DNA from: Patescibacteria group bacterium
GTDB taxonomy: Bacteria > Patescibacteriota > Minisyncoccia > Phycocordibacterales > PALSA-1337
NCBI GenBank assembly: GCA_018970245.1
Contig: JAGWWT010000013.1
Span: 1 to 33,784, forward strand
Length of the DNA stretch: 33,784 nucleotides
Direction of reading: 5' to 3'
The first letter of the stretch is position 1; every line of letters begins with the position of its first letter. A model generated the notes under the pieces. That model was not told where the DNA came from, did not search any database, and saw nothing but the letters and a program-made list of their open reading frames with translations. Shown one piece after another: positions 16,165 to 23,425 of this stretch. A program made the position numbers and the translations under genes.

Positions 16165-17421
16165 TTACTTTTTTACAGAACCAATGAAAGGAAGCGCCCC
16201 AAATCGACCCTCGAGGTATTTCTTGGCGTACTCTGTGTCATTTCTCATGTCGAACTCGGCCAATGAGAAAAGTTTGGCGGCTCCGTGCTCGTCTTTCTCC
16301 GTAAACCAGAACTGATCCTTGATAAACTCGTCGCGGTAACCCAAAAGGCTCGTATCGTGCGTGGTCACGATCAGTTGGGCGTTATGTTTGTTTGTTTCCT
16401 CCGACTCGAACAGATCAACAATATGCTTAGTTAGAAGCGGGTGTAGGCTATTGTCGAATTCATCAATGAGAAGGACTTTCCCTTTTTCTAGAGTATCGAT
16501 GATCGGGCCGAGAATTGATACAAACTTCTGGGTGCCCATTGACTCCTGGTCTAGGGGAAGTTTGAAGGTGTCTGTGGTCTTAGTGTTTTTGTCATATATA
16601 GGATGATCCAGTGACAATATGCTCGTTTTTTCCATCTTCTTAATCGCAGAGAACTTTTCGGGCACATCCATGATATCTATCGTGGGCATATCAATCTCTT
16701 CTGTATGACCCCCTGAAATGCAAAAATCTGCCGCATTAAGATGTTTAAGAAAGTTTTCCTTAAAGCCCGCATGGTTCTTGAACTCTTTGATAGTGAATTG
16801 CTGATAGTTGATATAATTTAGGCTTGAGATAGCATTCATATTCCGGAGTGCATTCATGATCGCCATAGCGAAAGGGTCGTTAAGTTGTGCTGCCACCGAC
16901 AGAAACAAGGCCTCCTTTCTAGTCTTGCTACCCAACATCTCCGCGTCTTTGAAACAGTTTGCGTCTAATTTGATATCCTGCTCCTTTCGATCTATGAGAT
17001 TCTTCTCGGAACCAGTAGAGGAGGAGATCTTAACCATTCGCTCTGTCACAATATGATCTTTAACAAAAGAAAAACTATAACGATATGCTCCCTCGTTTGA
17101 CTCGGTAGCAGAAAATGCCAATTCGAATATAGTTGGATTGTTTTTGCTATCGACAGAAGCCAAAAACGGAGTATGCGGCAATTCGACTTTCTCTTGTATA
17201 TTGGCTGACGTCAAAATAGCCATCCTCATTAGACTAAAACCATCGAGAATAGTCGTCTTTCCAGATGCGTTTGGTCCATAGACAAACGAGGTTTTGAGCA
17301 AATTTTCACCACTACTTTCAAATGTATGACCATCGTTCTTTCTGGCTACCATAGAGAAAGTGGCCTTATCCTTAAAGGCCTTAAAATTTTGAACCGAGAA
17401 CTCTATGAGTGAGATTTTCAT
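16165..17421 (-). CDS. rloA: RloA-family AAA ATPase (AbiLi-like)
   Basis: The 418-residue protein starts with the SMC/ABC-like NFKAFKD motif, Walker A GPNASGKT (49-56), a signature-like QESMGTQKF (about 292-300), Walker B LLIDEFD (317-323) and the H-loop TTHDTSLL (353-360). These match AAA_15/AAA_21 ATPases of the RloA/OLD-like defence group. It ends 4 nt before rloB. Two good promoters precede it, so rloA-rloB-hsdS-X-hsdR can be transcribed without hsdM. Confidence 0.92.
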   Translation of the reverse strand: MKISLIEFSVQNFKAFKDKATFSMVARKNDGHTFESSGENLLKTSFVYGPNASGKTTILDGFSLMRMAILTSANIQEKVELPHTPFLASVDSKNNPTIFELAFSATESNEGAYRYSFSFVKDHIVTERMVKISSSTGSEKNLIDRKEQDIKLDANCFKDAEMLGSKTRKEALFLSVAAQLNDPFAMAIMNALRNMNAISSLNYINYQQFTIKEFKNHAGFKENFLKHLNAADFCISGGHTEEIDMPTIDIMDVPEKFSAIKKMEKTSILSLDHPIYDKNTKTTDTFKLPLDQESMGTQKFVSILGPIIDTLEKGKVLLIDEFDNSLHPLLTKHIVDLFESEETNKHNAQLIVTTHDTSLLGYRDEFIKDQFWFTEKDEHGAAKLFSLAEFDMRNDTEYAKKYLEGRFGALPFIGSVKK

Positions 17422-17464
17422 ATTTTGAATAAAATTTGCAATTTATAACTACTAATCAGCTAGT

Positions 17465-17492
17465 ATTATACATAAGACGATATAAAATGCAA
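17465..17492 (-). promoter_or_regulatory. Promoter P1 of the rloA operon
   Basis: TTGCAT (17487-17492), 16-nt spacer, TATAAT (17465-17470). Perfect -10. Confidence 0.7.
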
Positions 17493-17504
17493 GTTTTTTA
17501 CAGT

Positions 17505-17533
17505 TTTATGGTATATTCAATTTTTTGTGTCAA
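17505..17533 (-). promoter_or_regulatory. Promoter P2 of the rloA operon
   Basis: TTGACA (17528-17533), 17-nt spacer, CATAAA (17505-17510). Perfect -35. The two promoters are tandem in an AT-rich gap. Confidence 0.6.
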
Positions 17534-17552
17534 AAAATCGTTATTTGTAGCC

Positions 17553-17594
17553 GCATTTCAGATTTGATACAAAAACGCATCATTTCTGAAATGC
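17553..17594. promoter_or_regulatory. Inverted repeat between hsdM and rloA
   Basis: Arms GCATTTCAGA (17553-17562) and TCTGAAATGC (17585-17594) with a 22-nt loop. It starts 7 nt after the hsdM stop and ends about 20 nt before the P2 -35. With no T-run it is either a weak terminator or a regulator site. Confidence 0.5.
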
Positions 17595-17600
17595 CGCATT

Positions 17601-19160
17601 TTACAGGCTTATTCCCACCTTCCCCAACTGCTTCTTAATTTCCTCATTTAGCCTCACTTCCTCTGCCATTTGCCCCTTCAATTCAGCGGTAAGCTTGGCA
17701 ATTTTCTCCTCAAACGGGATACCGTCATCGACAGCATCTTTTATGCCAACATAAAGACCGGGTGTAAGTTTGTAATCGCGTTTTTTTATATCCTCAAGAG
17801 AAGCCGACTTACTAAAACCTTTTTTGTCTTCATATTTACTACCTTTCGATCGCCACTGATGATAAGTACCAGCAATCATAGATATATCTTCATCGGAAAA
17901 TGCTCGGTGAGTACGATCAGTCATGTGGCCGACTTCTGAGGCATCGATGAAGAGAATCTCACCTGTACGCTTGCGATCACCATTACCAGCACGCTTGCGC
18001 GAGATGAACCAGATACAAGCCGGAATACCCGTATTGTAGAAAAGTTGCTTCGGCAACATAACAATACAATCAACCAGATCGGCATCAACAAGTCGCTGAC
18101 GAATTTCTCCTTCACCACTGGATTGCGACGACAGTGAGCCATTAGCCAAGACACAGGCCATGATGCCATGCGGAGCCAAGTGATAGACCATATGCTGTAT
18201 CCAGGCGAAATTGGCATTACCAGCAGGCGGCTTGCCATACTGCCAGCGGGGATCGTTTTGCAGAAGTTCCCCGCTCCAATCAGAATCATTGAATGGCGGA
18301 TTAGCTAGAATATAATCAGCCTTGAGATCACGATATTCATCCCTGAGGAATGAGCCGTCATTATTCCACTTGATGCCTGAACCATCAATTCCACGAATAG
18401 CCAGGTTCATTCGTGCCAAACGATAGGTCGTCTGATTGCTCTCCTGACCATAGACGGCTAGATCATCGATACGGCCTCGGTGTGACTCCACAAATTTTTC
18501 AGACATAATGAACATACCACCTGAACCACAACACGGATCGTACACGCGACCTTTGAGCGGCTCTGTCATCTCAACCATCAACTTCACGATCGACTTTGGT
18601 GTATAGAATTGGCCACCCTTCTTGCCTTCGGCATTGGCAAATTCGCCGAGGAAATATTCGTAGACACGACCAAGGATATCTTTCGACTTAGCCTCCTCGT
18701 CACCGAGAGCAATATTTCCTATAAGGTCAATCAGCCCACCAAGTGAATTCTTGTCGAGATTGGGCCGAGCAAACACCTTTGGAAGAATGCCCTTGAGAGA
18801 CGGGTTAAGCTTCTCAATTGCTTCCATAGCATTGTCGAGATCTTCGCCAATAGTCGGCAGCTTGGCCCGTCCGTGCAAATATGACCAGCGGGCTTCTTCA
18901 GGGACATAGAAGACATTCACCTGACGATATTCATCAATATCTTCCGGATTAGCACCCGTCCCCTCTGCTTTTTCTTTTACAAGTTTGGTATGCAGCTCTT
19001 CAAAAGAATCAGAAATGTATTTCAAGAAGACTAGGCCGAGCACGACATTCTTGTATTCGGCGGCATCTATATTCTTGCGCAGTTTATCGGCTGCCTTGAA
19101 GAGAGCCTTCTCAAAGCCTTCCGCTTTGTCTTTGGTTTTAGCACCAGCAGATTTTGGCAT
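17601..19160 (-). CDS. hsdM: Type I restriction enzyme, M (N6-adenine methyltransferase) subunit
   Basis: The 519-residue protein has the HsdM N-terminal helical domain (EYKNVVLGLVFLKYISD). The methyltransferase SAM site is DPCCGSGG (208-215) and the catalytic NPPF motif is at 287-290. GGQFYTPKSIVKLMVE precedes the SAM site as usual. Together with HsdS it would methylate adenines at the target site. It is first in the island and separated from rloA by a 179-nt AT-rich promoter region. Confidence 0.97.
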   Translation of the reverse strand: MPKSAGAKTKDKAEGFEKALFKAADKLRKNIDAAEYKNVVLGLVFLKYISDSFEELHTKLVKEKAEGTGANPEDIDEYRQVNVFYVPEEARWSYLHGRAKLPTIGEDLDNAMEAIEKLNPSLKGILPKVFARPNLDKNSLGGLIDLIGNIALGDEEAKSKDILGRVYEYFLGEFANAEGKKGGQFYTPKSIVKLMVEMTEPLKGRVYDPCCGSGGMFIMSEKFVESHRGRIDDLAVYGQESNQTTYRLARMNLAIRGIDGSGIKWNNDGSFLRDEYRDLKADYILANPPFNDSDWSGELLQNDPRWQYGKPPAGNANFAWIQHMVYHLAPHGIMACVLANGSLSSQSSGEGEIRQRLVDADLVDCIVMLPKQLFYNTGIPACIWFISRKRAGNGDRKRTGEILFIDASEVGHMTDRTHRAFSDEDISMIAGTYHQWRSKGSKYEDKKGFSKSASLEDIKKRDYKLTPGLYVGIKDAVDDGIPFEEKIAKLTAELKGQMAEEVRLNEEIKKQLGKVGISL

Positions 19161-19222
19161 AACAATGATTCGCCACTTAACTATAGCGCGTTTGTGGCTG
19201 TATCTCTAGCACAACTTCCAGT

Positions 19223-19816
19223 CTATGTCTCACCTCCCCACCATCCCCCTGATGACCGGTATGGCCTTCTCGATGGCGCGTTCGCGGTGGTTGTGGAAGC
19301 GGCCGAGCTCCGCCGGCTGGCGGAGGCGGCTTCGAGGATATGGCCGCGGAGCTCGCCTTCGGCCGTGACCGCCTCGCCTACCTTGCCGTCCGCCGAGACC
19401 GGGAGCATGCACAGGACCGTCCTGAATGTGGCCGCTCTGTCCTCACCGGAGATCCCCGACATCGACCTTAGGCAATGCTCTATGATCTCTTCATCATTCA
19501 TCTTCCTGCCCACCCAGCGCCTGACCCGTATGCCCGGTTCCCCATGGAGGCCGTCTATGAATATGCCCGTATCGTCCGACATGACCACGAAGCTCCGGCC
19601 CCGCATGGAAGGCGCGGCCGAGACGGCTTCGGCGTAGGCGCGGGCCTTGATGAGGGCATTGTCGCCCAGGGACGAGCCGTTCTCCTCCGGATCCAGTGTG
19701 ACGCCCGGCAAGAAGTCCGCCAAGGCGTGGACCTCGAGGCCATGGAAGCCGAATAGCCGGCCGATCTCCCGGATCTTGCCCGGATTCGAGGTGGCGTAGA
19801 GGATCGCAGCTTTCAT
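19223..19816 (-). pseudogene. Ham1/RdgB-like NTP pyrophosphatase, C-terminus damaged by frameshift
   Basis: The first 150 residues are clearly Ham1/RdgB: TSNPGKIREIGRLF, then SDDTGIFIDGLHGEPGIRVRRWVG with the catalytic Asp pair. After GHILEA the frame turns into Ser/Arg-rich nonsense ending at 19223. The -1 frame ending at 19230 reads PAELGRFHNHRERAIEKAI, which matches the family end (SHRGxAL). The GFGYDPIF substrate loop is absent from both frames. A near-direct repeat (GGCGAGCTCCGCGGCC and GGCGGAGCTCGGCCGC) brackets the gap, consistent with a deletion. A sequencing error could explain the shift but not the missing motif. TGATATAAT lies 12 nt before the ATG. Confidence 0.7.
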
Positions 19817-19828
19817 AAGAATGAGCCG

Positions 19829-19837
19829 ATTATATCA
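19829..19837 (-). promoter_or_regulatory. Extended -10 box of the Ham1-like gene
   Basis: TGATATAAT, then 12 nt to ATG 19816; leader only about 5 nt. Confidence 0.6.
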
Positions 19838-19964
19838 TCCCCATAAACAGAGAAGCGCAGCCGGACCGAAGTCTAGCTGCGCTTACGATATCACTCAAAG
19901 AGCGATCGTAAATCTCCATTGCCTTTCGGCGAGCATACATTAAGCCGCATGCGGGGGCTGTGAA

Positions 19965-20390
19965 TTAAGCGGCTTGCTGCTTCAAATCGATACGGATGCG
20001 CTTCAGATAATCAGCGGGTCTGACCGCCAACATATCAACAATCCCTTTACGGAGATTGTTGATATCGCCGTAGCTGAATTCGCTGCCAGGGACGACGAAC
20101 AGGCTGTTGTCATCTTGCGTCGTCCAAAACATCGGGACCCCGCTGCCATACGTGCCGGGTTCATCAAGCATCCCCGTATATAGCAGACCGAGATTGATGT
20201 TTTGACCTGATACATCTTTGTATATCTTAGCCAATGCGAGGAACTCATTTTGCCATTGCAGGCAGACCTCGTGGAACCTCCGAATCTCATCCGCCCAGTC
20301 TTGGGCCTGACCAGACTCGTTTTCTGTGCTCGTTCCGCTGTAGGCCCACACCGCGATCTTGGTCGCCAGTCTTCCAATCATTCTTTTCAT
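19965..20390 (-). CDS. Hypothetical protein downstream of the structured RNA leader
   Basis: The 141-residue soluble protein is not recognised. It has an amphipathic helical N-terminal half (DWADEIRRFHEVCLQWQNEFLALAKIYKD) and a Gly/Ser-rich middle. The ATG follows the last helix of the structured RNA by about 13 nt, and no ribosome binding site is visible. It is the only gene served by the strong promoter at 20604-20632. Confidence 0.6.
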   Translation of the reverse strand: MKRMIGRLATKIAVWAYSGTSTENESGQAQDWADEIRRFHEVCLQWQNEFLALAKIYKDVSGQNINLGLLYTGMLDEPGTYGSGVPMFWTTQDDNSLFVVPGSEFSYGDINNLRKGIVDMLAVRPADYLKRIRIDLKQQAA

Positions 20391-20403
20391 AGGTCAATGG
20401 AGC

Positions 20404-20597
20404 GCGCTGTTGTCCGCCTTTTGGGCGATCCGGTAGTCGCGTACCGTTACCTTGCGGGGACGTACCCCTTTACCAGTCCAGGTAACTGACTGCACCACCT
20501 CACACGAGATAGCTTGCCGCATACCTCTATGGATCGTTAAAGAGGAGACATGCGAAAAGCTATCCCGTGACAGCGCTATATTTCAACGTCCTTCACT
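20404..20597 (-). ncRNA. Highly structured RNA (candidate leader/riboswitch or independent ncRNA)
   Basis: On the minus strand a closing helix GCGCTGT (20570-20576) and ACAGCGC (20404-20410) encloses four hairpins. A: GATAGCTT/AAGCTATC (20508-20564) with inner CGCAT/ATGCG and CCTCT/AGAGG. B: GTTACCT/AGGTAAC (20446-20486) with inner GGGG/CCCC. C: CGGTA/TACCG (20431-20446, sharing one base with B). D: CGCC/GGCG (20415-20427). A consensus promoter starts it. No RNase P, tmRNA or SRP signature is present. The closing helix sits just before the start codon of the next gene. Confidence 0.65.
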
Positions 20598-20603
20598 GCG
20601 TAC

Positions 20604-20632
20604 AGTATACACCTAAATCCCCTTTTTGTCAA
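20604..20632 (-). promoter_or_regulatory. Strong promoter of the structured RNA
   Basis: TTGACA (20627-20632), exactly 17 nt, TATACT (20604-20609). Start predicted near 20597. Confidence 0.78.
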
Positions 20633-20667
20633 TAGGCACATTCCGACGATCGGGTGGCCGCTTCGTA

Positions 20668-20697
20668 GGCTTCCCATTCATGGGCAGCCGCTTTTTT
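20668..20697 (+). terminator. Dispersed hairpin terminator, copy 5
   Basis: GGCTTCCCATTC, then ATGGGCAGCC and GC plus six T. There is no plus-strand gene upstream; it lies between two divergent promoters. Confidence 0.72.
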
Positions 20698-20752
20698 GTT
20701 TGACAAAGTCTGTTTTAGATGATTTTATATCCGTCAGAAAGGACGATGACCT

Positions 20753-21328
20753 ATGTCAATAACATTCACGCCCCTGGACGAAGAAAACCGGGATTCTATC
20801 CATAAGATGTCTTTGGGGATCTATCTAGACGGGTGCTGCTATGAATTCGCGGCGGCCCTGAATCGAGATCTCGGCTGGCCCCTTTACGGGCTCATGACTG
20901 TGAATCCGCTAGGTCTCATAATCAGGCACGCTGTGGCAAAGGATCCTCGACACAGATATTGGGACATCCGAGGACCGGTCAAGAGACGATCCTTAGGGTC
21001 GCCATTCGACTTGAATGATCCTCTGATCCAGCCGATCAGCCTAGAGGATATGCGCAAGATCCGGCCAGTCGACGACGGTGATATCGATCGCGCTTCCCTG
21101 ACGGCACAGGCACTATGGCCGGAGCTGCCATGGCTCGCTCACACTCTTCATGCGCGCTCGCAGGAATTTCTCGTGCGTCTGACAGATCTATGCCGCAAAC
21201 ATGGCGTCTGGATCAGGGCGCCCTATCCAGCAGCACAAGTAGTGCTTTCAAACGCGTATGGTGATGAGAAAGGATTCAAATTGAGCCCGACTCTCGACGG
21301 ACAGTACTTCTTCGACAGGATGCTGTAG
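20753..21328 (+). CDS. Orphan protein with a papain-like Cys-His-Asp pattern
   Basis: The 191-residue protein has DGCCYEFAAALNRDLGWPLYG (about 25-45), then a His in IIRHAVAKD and an Asp in YWDIRG, spaced like the Cys-His-Asp triad of papain/transglutaminase folds. The second half contains helical segments and no membrane region. The assignment rests on the spacing pattern alone. AAAGGA about 9 nt upstream of ATG 20753 is the ribosome binding site. TTGACA at 20701-20706 with an AT-rich TTTATA box 18 nt later is a plausible promoter. Terminator copy 6 follows. Confidence 0.7.
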   Translation: MSITFTPLDEENRDSIHKMSLGIYLDGCCYEFAAALNRDLGWPLYGLMTVNPLGLIIRHAVAKDPRHRYWDIRGPVKRRSLGSPFDLNDPLIQPISLEDMRKIRPVDDGDIDRASLTAQALWPELPWLAHTLHARSQEFLVRLTDLCRKHGVWIRAPYPAAQVVLSNAYGDEKGFKLSPTLDGQYFFDRML

Positions 21329-21349
21329 AGTGACAGCTCTTTTCATCAT

Positions 21350-21383
21350 GCGGCTTCCCATTCATGGGCGGCCACTTTTTTTA
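21350..21383 (+). terminator. Dispersed hairpin terminator, copy 6
   Basis: GCGGCTTCCCATTC, then ATGGGCGGCCAC and seven T. It ends the papain-like orphan gene. Confidence 0.8.
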
Positions 21384-21385
21384 TA

Positions 21386-21443
21386 CGGGCGCCTTGAAAA
21401 AGGCTATCCATTCATGTAAGGTACCAGAAATGACAGGCGCCCG
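21386..21443. repeat. Inverted repeat with 40-nt loop
   Basis: Arms CGGGCGCCT (21386-21394) and AGGCGCCCG (21435-21443), perfect over 9 bp. It is between terminator copy 6 and the next promoter, so it is probably outside both transcripts. Confidence 0.6.
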
Positions 21444-21449
21444 AGGGCG

Positions 21450-21478
21450 TTGACAGCGGGAGCGTGCGGTGGTATCAC
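21450..21478 (+). promoter_or_regulatory. Promoter of the small two-helix membrane protein
   Basis: TTGACA (21450-21455), 17-nt spacer, TATCAC (21473-21478). Confidence 0.55.
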
Positions 21479-21522
21479 ATATGCCAGCTGCACATCAACC
21501 TGACAACCATGAGAGGTGCCAT

Positions 21523-21711
21523 ATGAACCAGATCGAGAATCGACCGAAACGCGATGAAGCGGTCACCGCGTTCATAAGCAGGATCTTGGTATCGACCGCG
21601 ATCGTCGCCTTCGCCGTTGCGCTCGGATTCCACTTGCAGTCCAAGCTCGCCCGGACGCTCATCGTTCTCGTCTGCATACTCGTGCTCGTGTTCATTTGGA
21701 CGGATGACTGA
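21523..21711 (+). CDS. Small two-helix membrane protein (62 aa)
   Basis: From the ATG at 21523, preceded by GAGAGGTG as ribosome binding site, the protein has a charged N-terminus. Two hydrophobic helices follow: ISRILVSTAIVAFAVALGF and TLIVLVCILVLVFIW, joined by a short basic turn. No family is recognised. A promoter lies 45 nt upstream and a strong terminator follows within 30 nt, so it is a self-contained unit. Confidence 0.7.
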   Translation: MNQIENRPKRDEAVTAFISRILVSTAIVAFAVALGFHLQSKLARTLIVLVCILVLVFIWTDD

Positions 21712-21740
21712 TCAACTTTGCTCTATGCAGTCTCTGTCCT

Positions 21741-21771
21741 GCGACCCGCTTCGCTTGCGGGTCGCTTTTTT
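21741..21771 (+). terminator. Intrinsic terminator
   Basis: GCGACCCGC and GCGGGTCGC form a perfect 9-bp stem, followed by six T. Confidence 0.88.
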
Positions 21772-21787
21772 GATCGGCGGACCGGCA

Positions 21788-21816
21788 TTGACTGCCGCGC
21801 CGAGCAGAGGTAGCTT
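21788..21816 (+). promoter_or_regulatory. Promoter of the 118-aa hypothetical gene
   Basis: TTGACT (21788-21793), 17-nt spacer, TAGCTT (21811-21816), then 5 nt to GTG 21822; leaderless. Confidence 0.6.
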
Positions 21817-21821
21817 TTACG

Positions 21822-22178
21822 GTGAAACACGCCCTTTTTATGGATAACATATTTTGTCTCATGGTCGACGGCGGGAAACTCAGCGATGAAGCCCGGAATT
21901 CGCTCCTCATGGCAGCCCAGAAGATGCTGACCGACAATGTCCGAGTATCGACGCTCGATGAAAGCGGCTGCGGCTTGAGAGGCTCGATCGGCACTGAATA
22001 TAAATACGGGATAATGGGGTCGATCGGAGGGATCATCTTCAATGCCCAGTTCTATTTCAGAGGACGCCTCATGAAAGTGGAATTCATAACCAGGCCGATC
22101 AAAGACCTGGGATCCATCAGACGCCAGAAATGGCGGCCGCTGCTCGCGATCGCCGAGCCGGACCTGGCTTTGAATTGA
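21822..22178 (+). CDS. Hypothetical protein (118 aa, GTG start)
   Basis: No family recognised. Mixed composition with a Gly-rich central part (SGCGLRGSIGTEYKYGIMG) that suggests beta hairpins. The promoter geometry selects GTG 21822; ATG 21840 is an alternative. A clear terminator follows 36 nt after the stop. Confidence 0.65.
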   Translation: MKHALFMDNIFCLMVDGGKLSDEARNSLLMAAQKMLTDNVRVSTLDESGCGLRGSIGTEYKYGIMGSIGGIIFNAQFYFRGRLMKVEFITRPIKDLGSIRRQKWRPLLAIAEPDLALN

Positions 22179-22214
22179 ACGGGTCTGGATCGACCGCGCT
22201 TCGGATCGACCGCG

Positions 22215-22243
22215 CCGGCATCTCCCGAAGATGCCGGTTTTTT
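22215..22243 (+). terminator. Intrinsic terminator
   Basis: CCGGCATCT and AGATGCCGG with a CCCGA loop, then six T. Confidence 0.88.
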
Positions 22244-22263
22244 ATGCGCGCTCTTTTGGCGCG

Positions 22264-22272
22264 TGCTACAAT
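22264..22272 (+). promoter_or_regulatory. Extended -10 box, leaderless start of the methyltransferase
   Basis: TGCTACAAT ends 6 nt before ATG 22279. Confidence 0.65.
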
Positions 22273-22278
22273 CCAGGC

Positions 22279-22851
22279 ATGCAATACGCCGATTGGATAA
22301 GCGTGGCGACAGCCTGGATGTGGGTCATATTCATAGCGGTATGGGCGGCATCAGCCCTCTTCGCCAAGAAGACCGCCAAGCGGGCCAGCCTGCGCTGGTG
22401 GCTCGTGCGCATCATATTCATACCCATTGTGATCATCCTCGCCCGCATCTCCGGCATGAAGCCCGGCTCATTCTTGCTCCTATATATAGAGGATCCAGCG
22501 CTGCGCGCGATCGGCGCCGTCCTAGTCCTCTCGGGGATCGCGCTCGCCATCTGGGCCCGCTACCATCTCGGCCGGAATTGGGGCATGCCCATGTCCGAGA
22601 AGGCCGACGCAGAGCTCGTCACCGCCGGCCCGTATGCATATATACGGCATCCGATATACGCCGGCATCTTCCTGGCGGTCTTGGGGTCGGCATTGGTATT
22701 CGGGATCCTGTGGGTGCTAGTGCTGGCTATCTATGTCGGCTATTTCCTCGTCTCAGTCCGGAAGGAGGACGAGATCATGGCGCGGCTATTCCCCGACGCG
22801 TATCCCGCCTACAAGGCGCGGACCAAGAAGGTCATCCCGGGGGTGTGGTGA
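22279..22851 (+). CDS. ICMT/NnrU-type membrane methyltransferase-like protein
   Basis: The 190-residue protein has about five membrane helices. The C-terminal signature is RYHLGRNWGMPM, LVTAGPYAYIRHPIYAG and EDEIMARLFPDAYPAYKART, typical of isoprenylcysteine carboxyl methyltransferase and phospholipid methyltransferase relatives. Bacterial members methylate lipids or unknown small molecules at the membrane using SAM. The start at ATG 22279 fits the -10 position. The stop is 6 bp from the end of the convergent ORF6N gene. Confidence 0.9.
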   Translation: MQYADWISVATAWMWVIFIAVWAASALFAKKTAKRASLRWWLVRIIFIPIVIILARISGMKPGSFLLLYIEDPALRAIGAVLVLSGIALAIWARYHLGRNWGMPMSEKADAELVTAGPYAYIRHPIYAGIFLAVLGSALVFGILWVLVLAIYVGYFLVSVRKEDEIMARLFPDAYPAYKARTKKVIPGVW

Positions 22852-22856
22852 CCCAT

Positions 22857-23405
22857 CTACGGCGATCTGCGTTGGAAACCTATCGGGCCTTTTTGTTTCG
22901 GCGGCTCGGAAATCAGCCTGGCGATGATTTTGTATATCTTCTTGATGTGCTCGCTTTGAGAATCCTGTTCACGTTTAAGAAGCTCTACTTCCGCTGCGAG
23001 CTCGCGATTGGAAGACAGGATTTCACGCAATTTGATGAATGTCCGAATGATCAAAATATTCATCTCGACCGCTCTTGAACTATGAAGGATCGACGAAATC
23101 ATTGCTACACCGTGCTCAGTAAAAGCATATGGAGAATATCTTCTCCCACCTCTTCCGATCTTTGAGGTTGCAAATTGCAACCTCAAAGATTCTAACTCTT
23201 CTTCTTTGATCTGGAACATGAAATCTGAGGGAAAACGACTTAAGTTCCTGCGAACAGTCTGATTCAGATATTTTGTAGAAACTCCATATAGCATGGCCAG
23301 ATCAGAATCTAGCATCACTTTCTGTCCACGTATGAAAAAGATCTTCTGAGCTATGGACTCAGCCGGAATGACGGACAAGCGCGAAGAGGCCGCGGTTTGC
23401 GACAT
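22857..23405 (-). CDS. ORF6N-domain DNA-binding protein
   Basis: The 182-residue protein has the ORF6N core IRGQKVMLDSDLAMLYGVSTKYLNQ (about 25-50), FPSDFMFQ and RRYSPYAFTEHGVAM. A C-terminal coiled coil follows (LREILSSNRELAAEVELLKREQ). ORF6N domains are phage- and mobile-element-associated DNA-binding modules. A 23-bp palindrome overlaps its promoter, and a related 33-bp palindrome lies inside the gene, so autoregulation is plausible. TGGTATAAT ends 6 nt before the ATG. Confidence 0.9.
   Translation of the reverse strand: MSQTAASSRLSVIPAESIAQKIFFIRGQKVMLDSDLAMLYGVSTKYLNQTVRRNLSRFPSDFMFQIKEEELESLRLQFATSKIGRGGRRYSPYAFTEHGVAMISSILHSSRAVEMNILIIRTFIKLREILSSNRELAAEVELLKREQDSQSEHIKKIYKIIARLISEPPKQKGPIGFQRRSP
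23158..23190. promoter_or_regulatory. Intragenic palindrome resembling the ORF6N operator
   Basis: Arms ATCTTTGAGGTTGCAA and TTGCAACCTCAAAGAT (16 bp perfect) around a single A. It lies in codons for residues around LRLQFATSK of the ORF6N protein. Confidence 0.7.
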
Positions 23406-23411
23406 GGGGTG

Positions 23412-23420
23412 ATTATACCA
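23412..23420 (-). promoter_or_regulatory. Extended -10 of the ORF6N gene
   Basis: TGGTATAAT, then CACCCC and ATG 23405. Leaderless. Confidence 0.75.
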
Positions 23421-23425
23421 TGAAA

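Noticed and set aside
3257-21383. Integron attC sites between orphan genes
   Set aside because: The repeats are simple terminator hairpins with T-runs. They lack the paired R and L boxes with GTTRRRY ends, no integrase is present, and gene directions are mixed.
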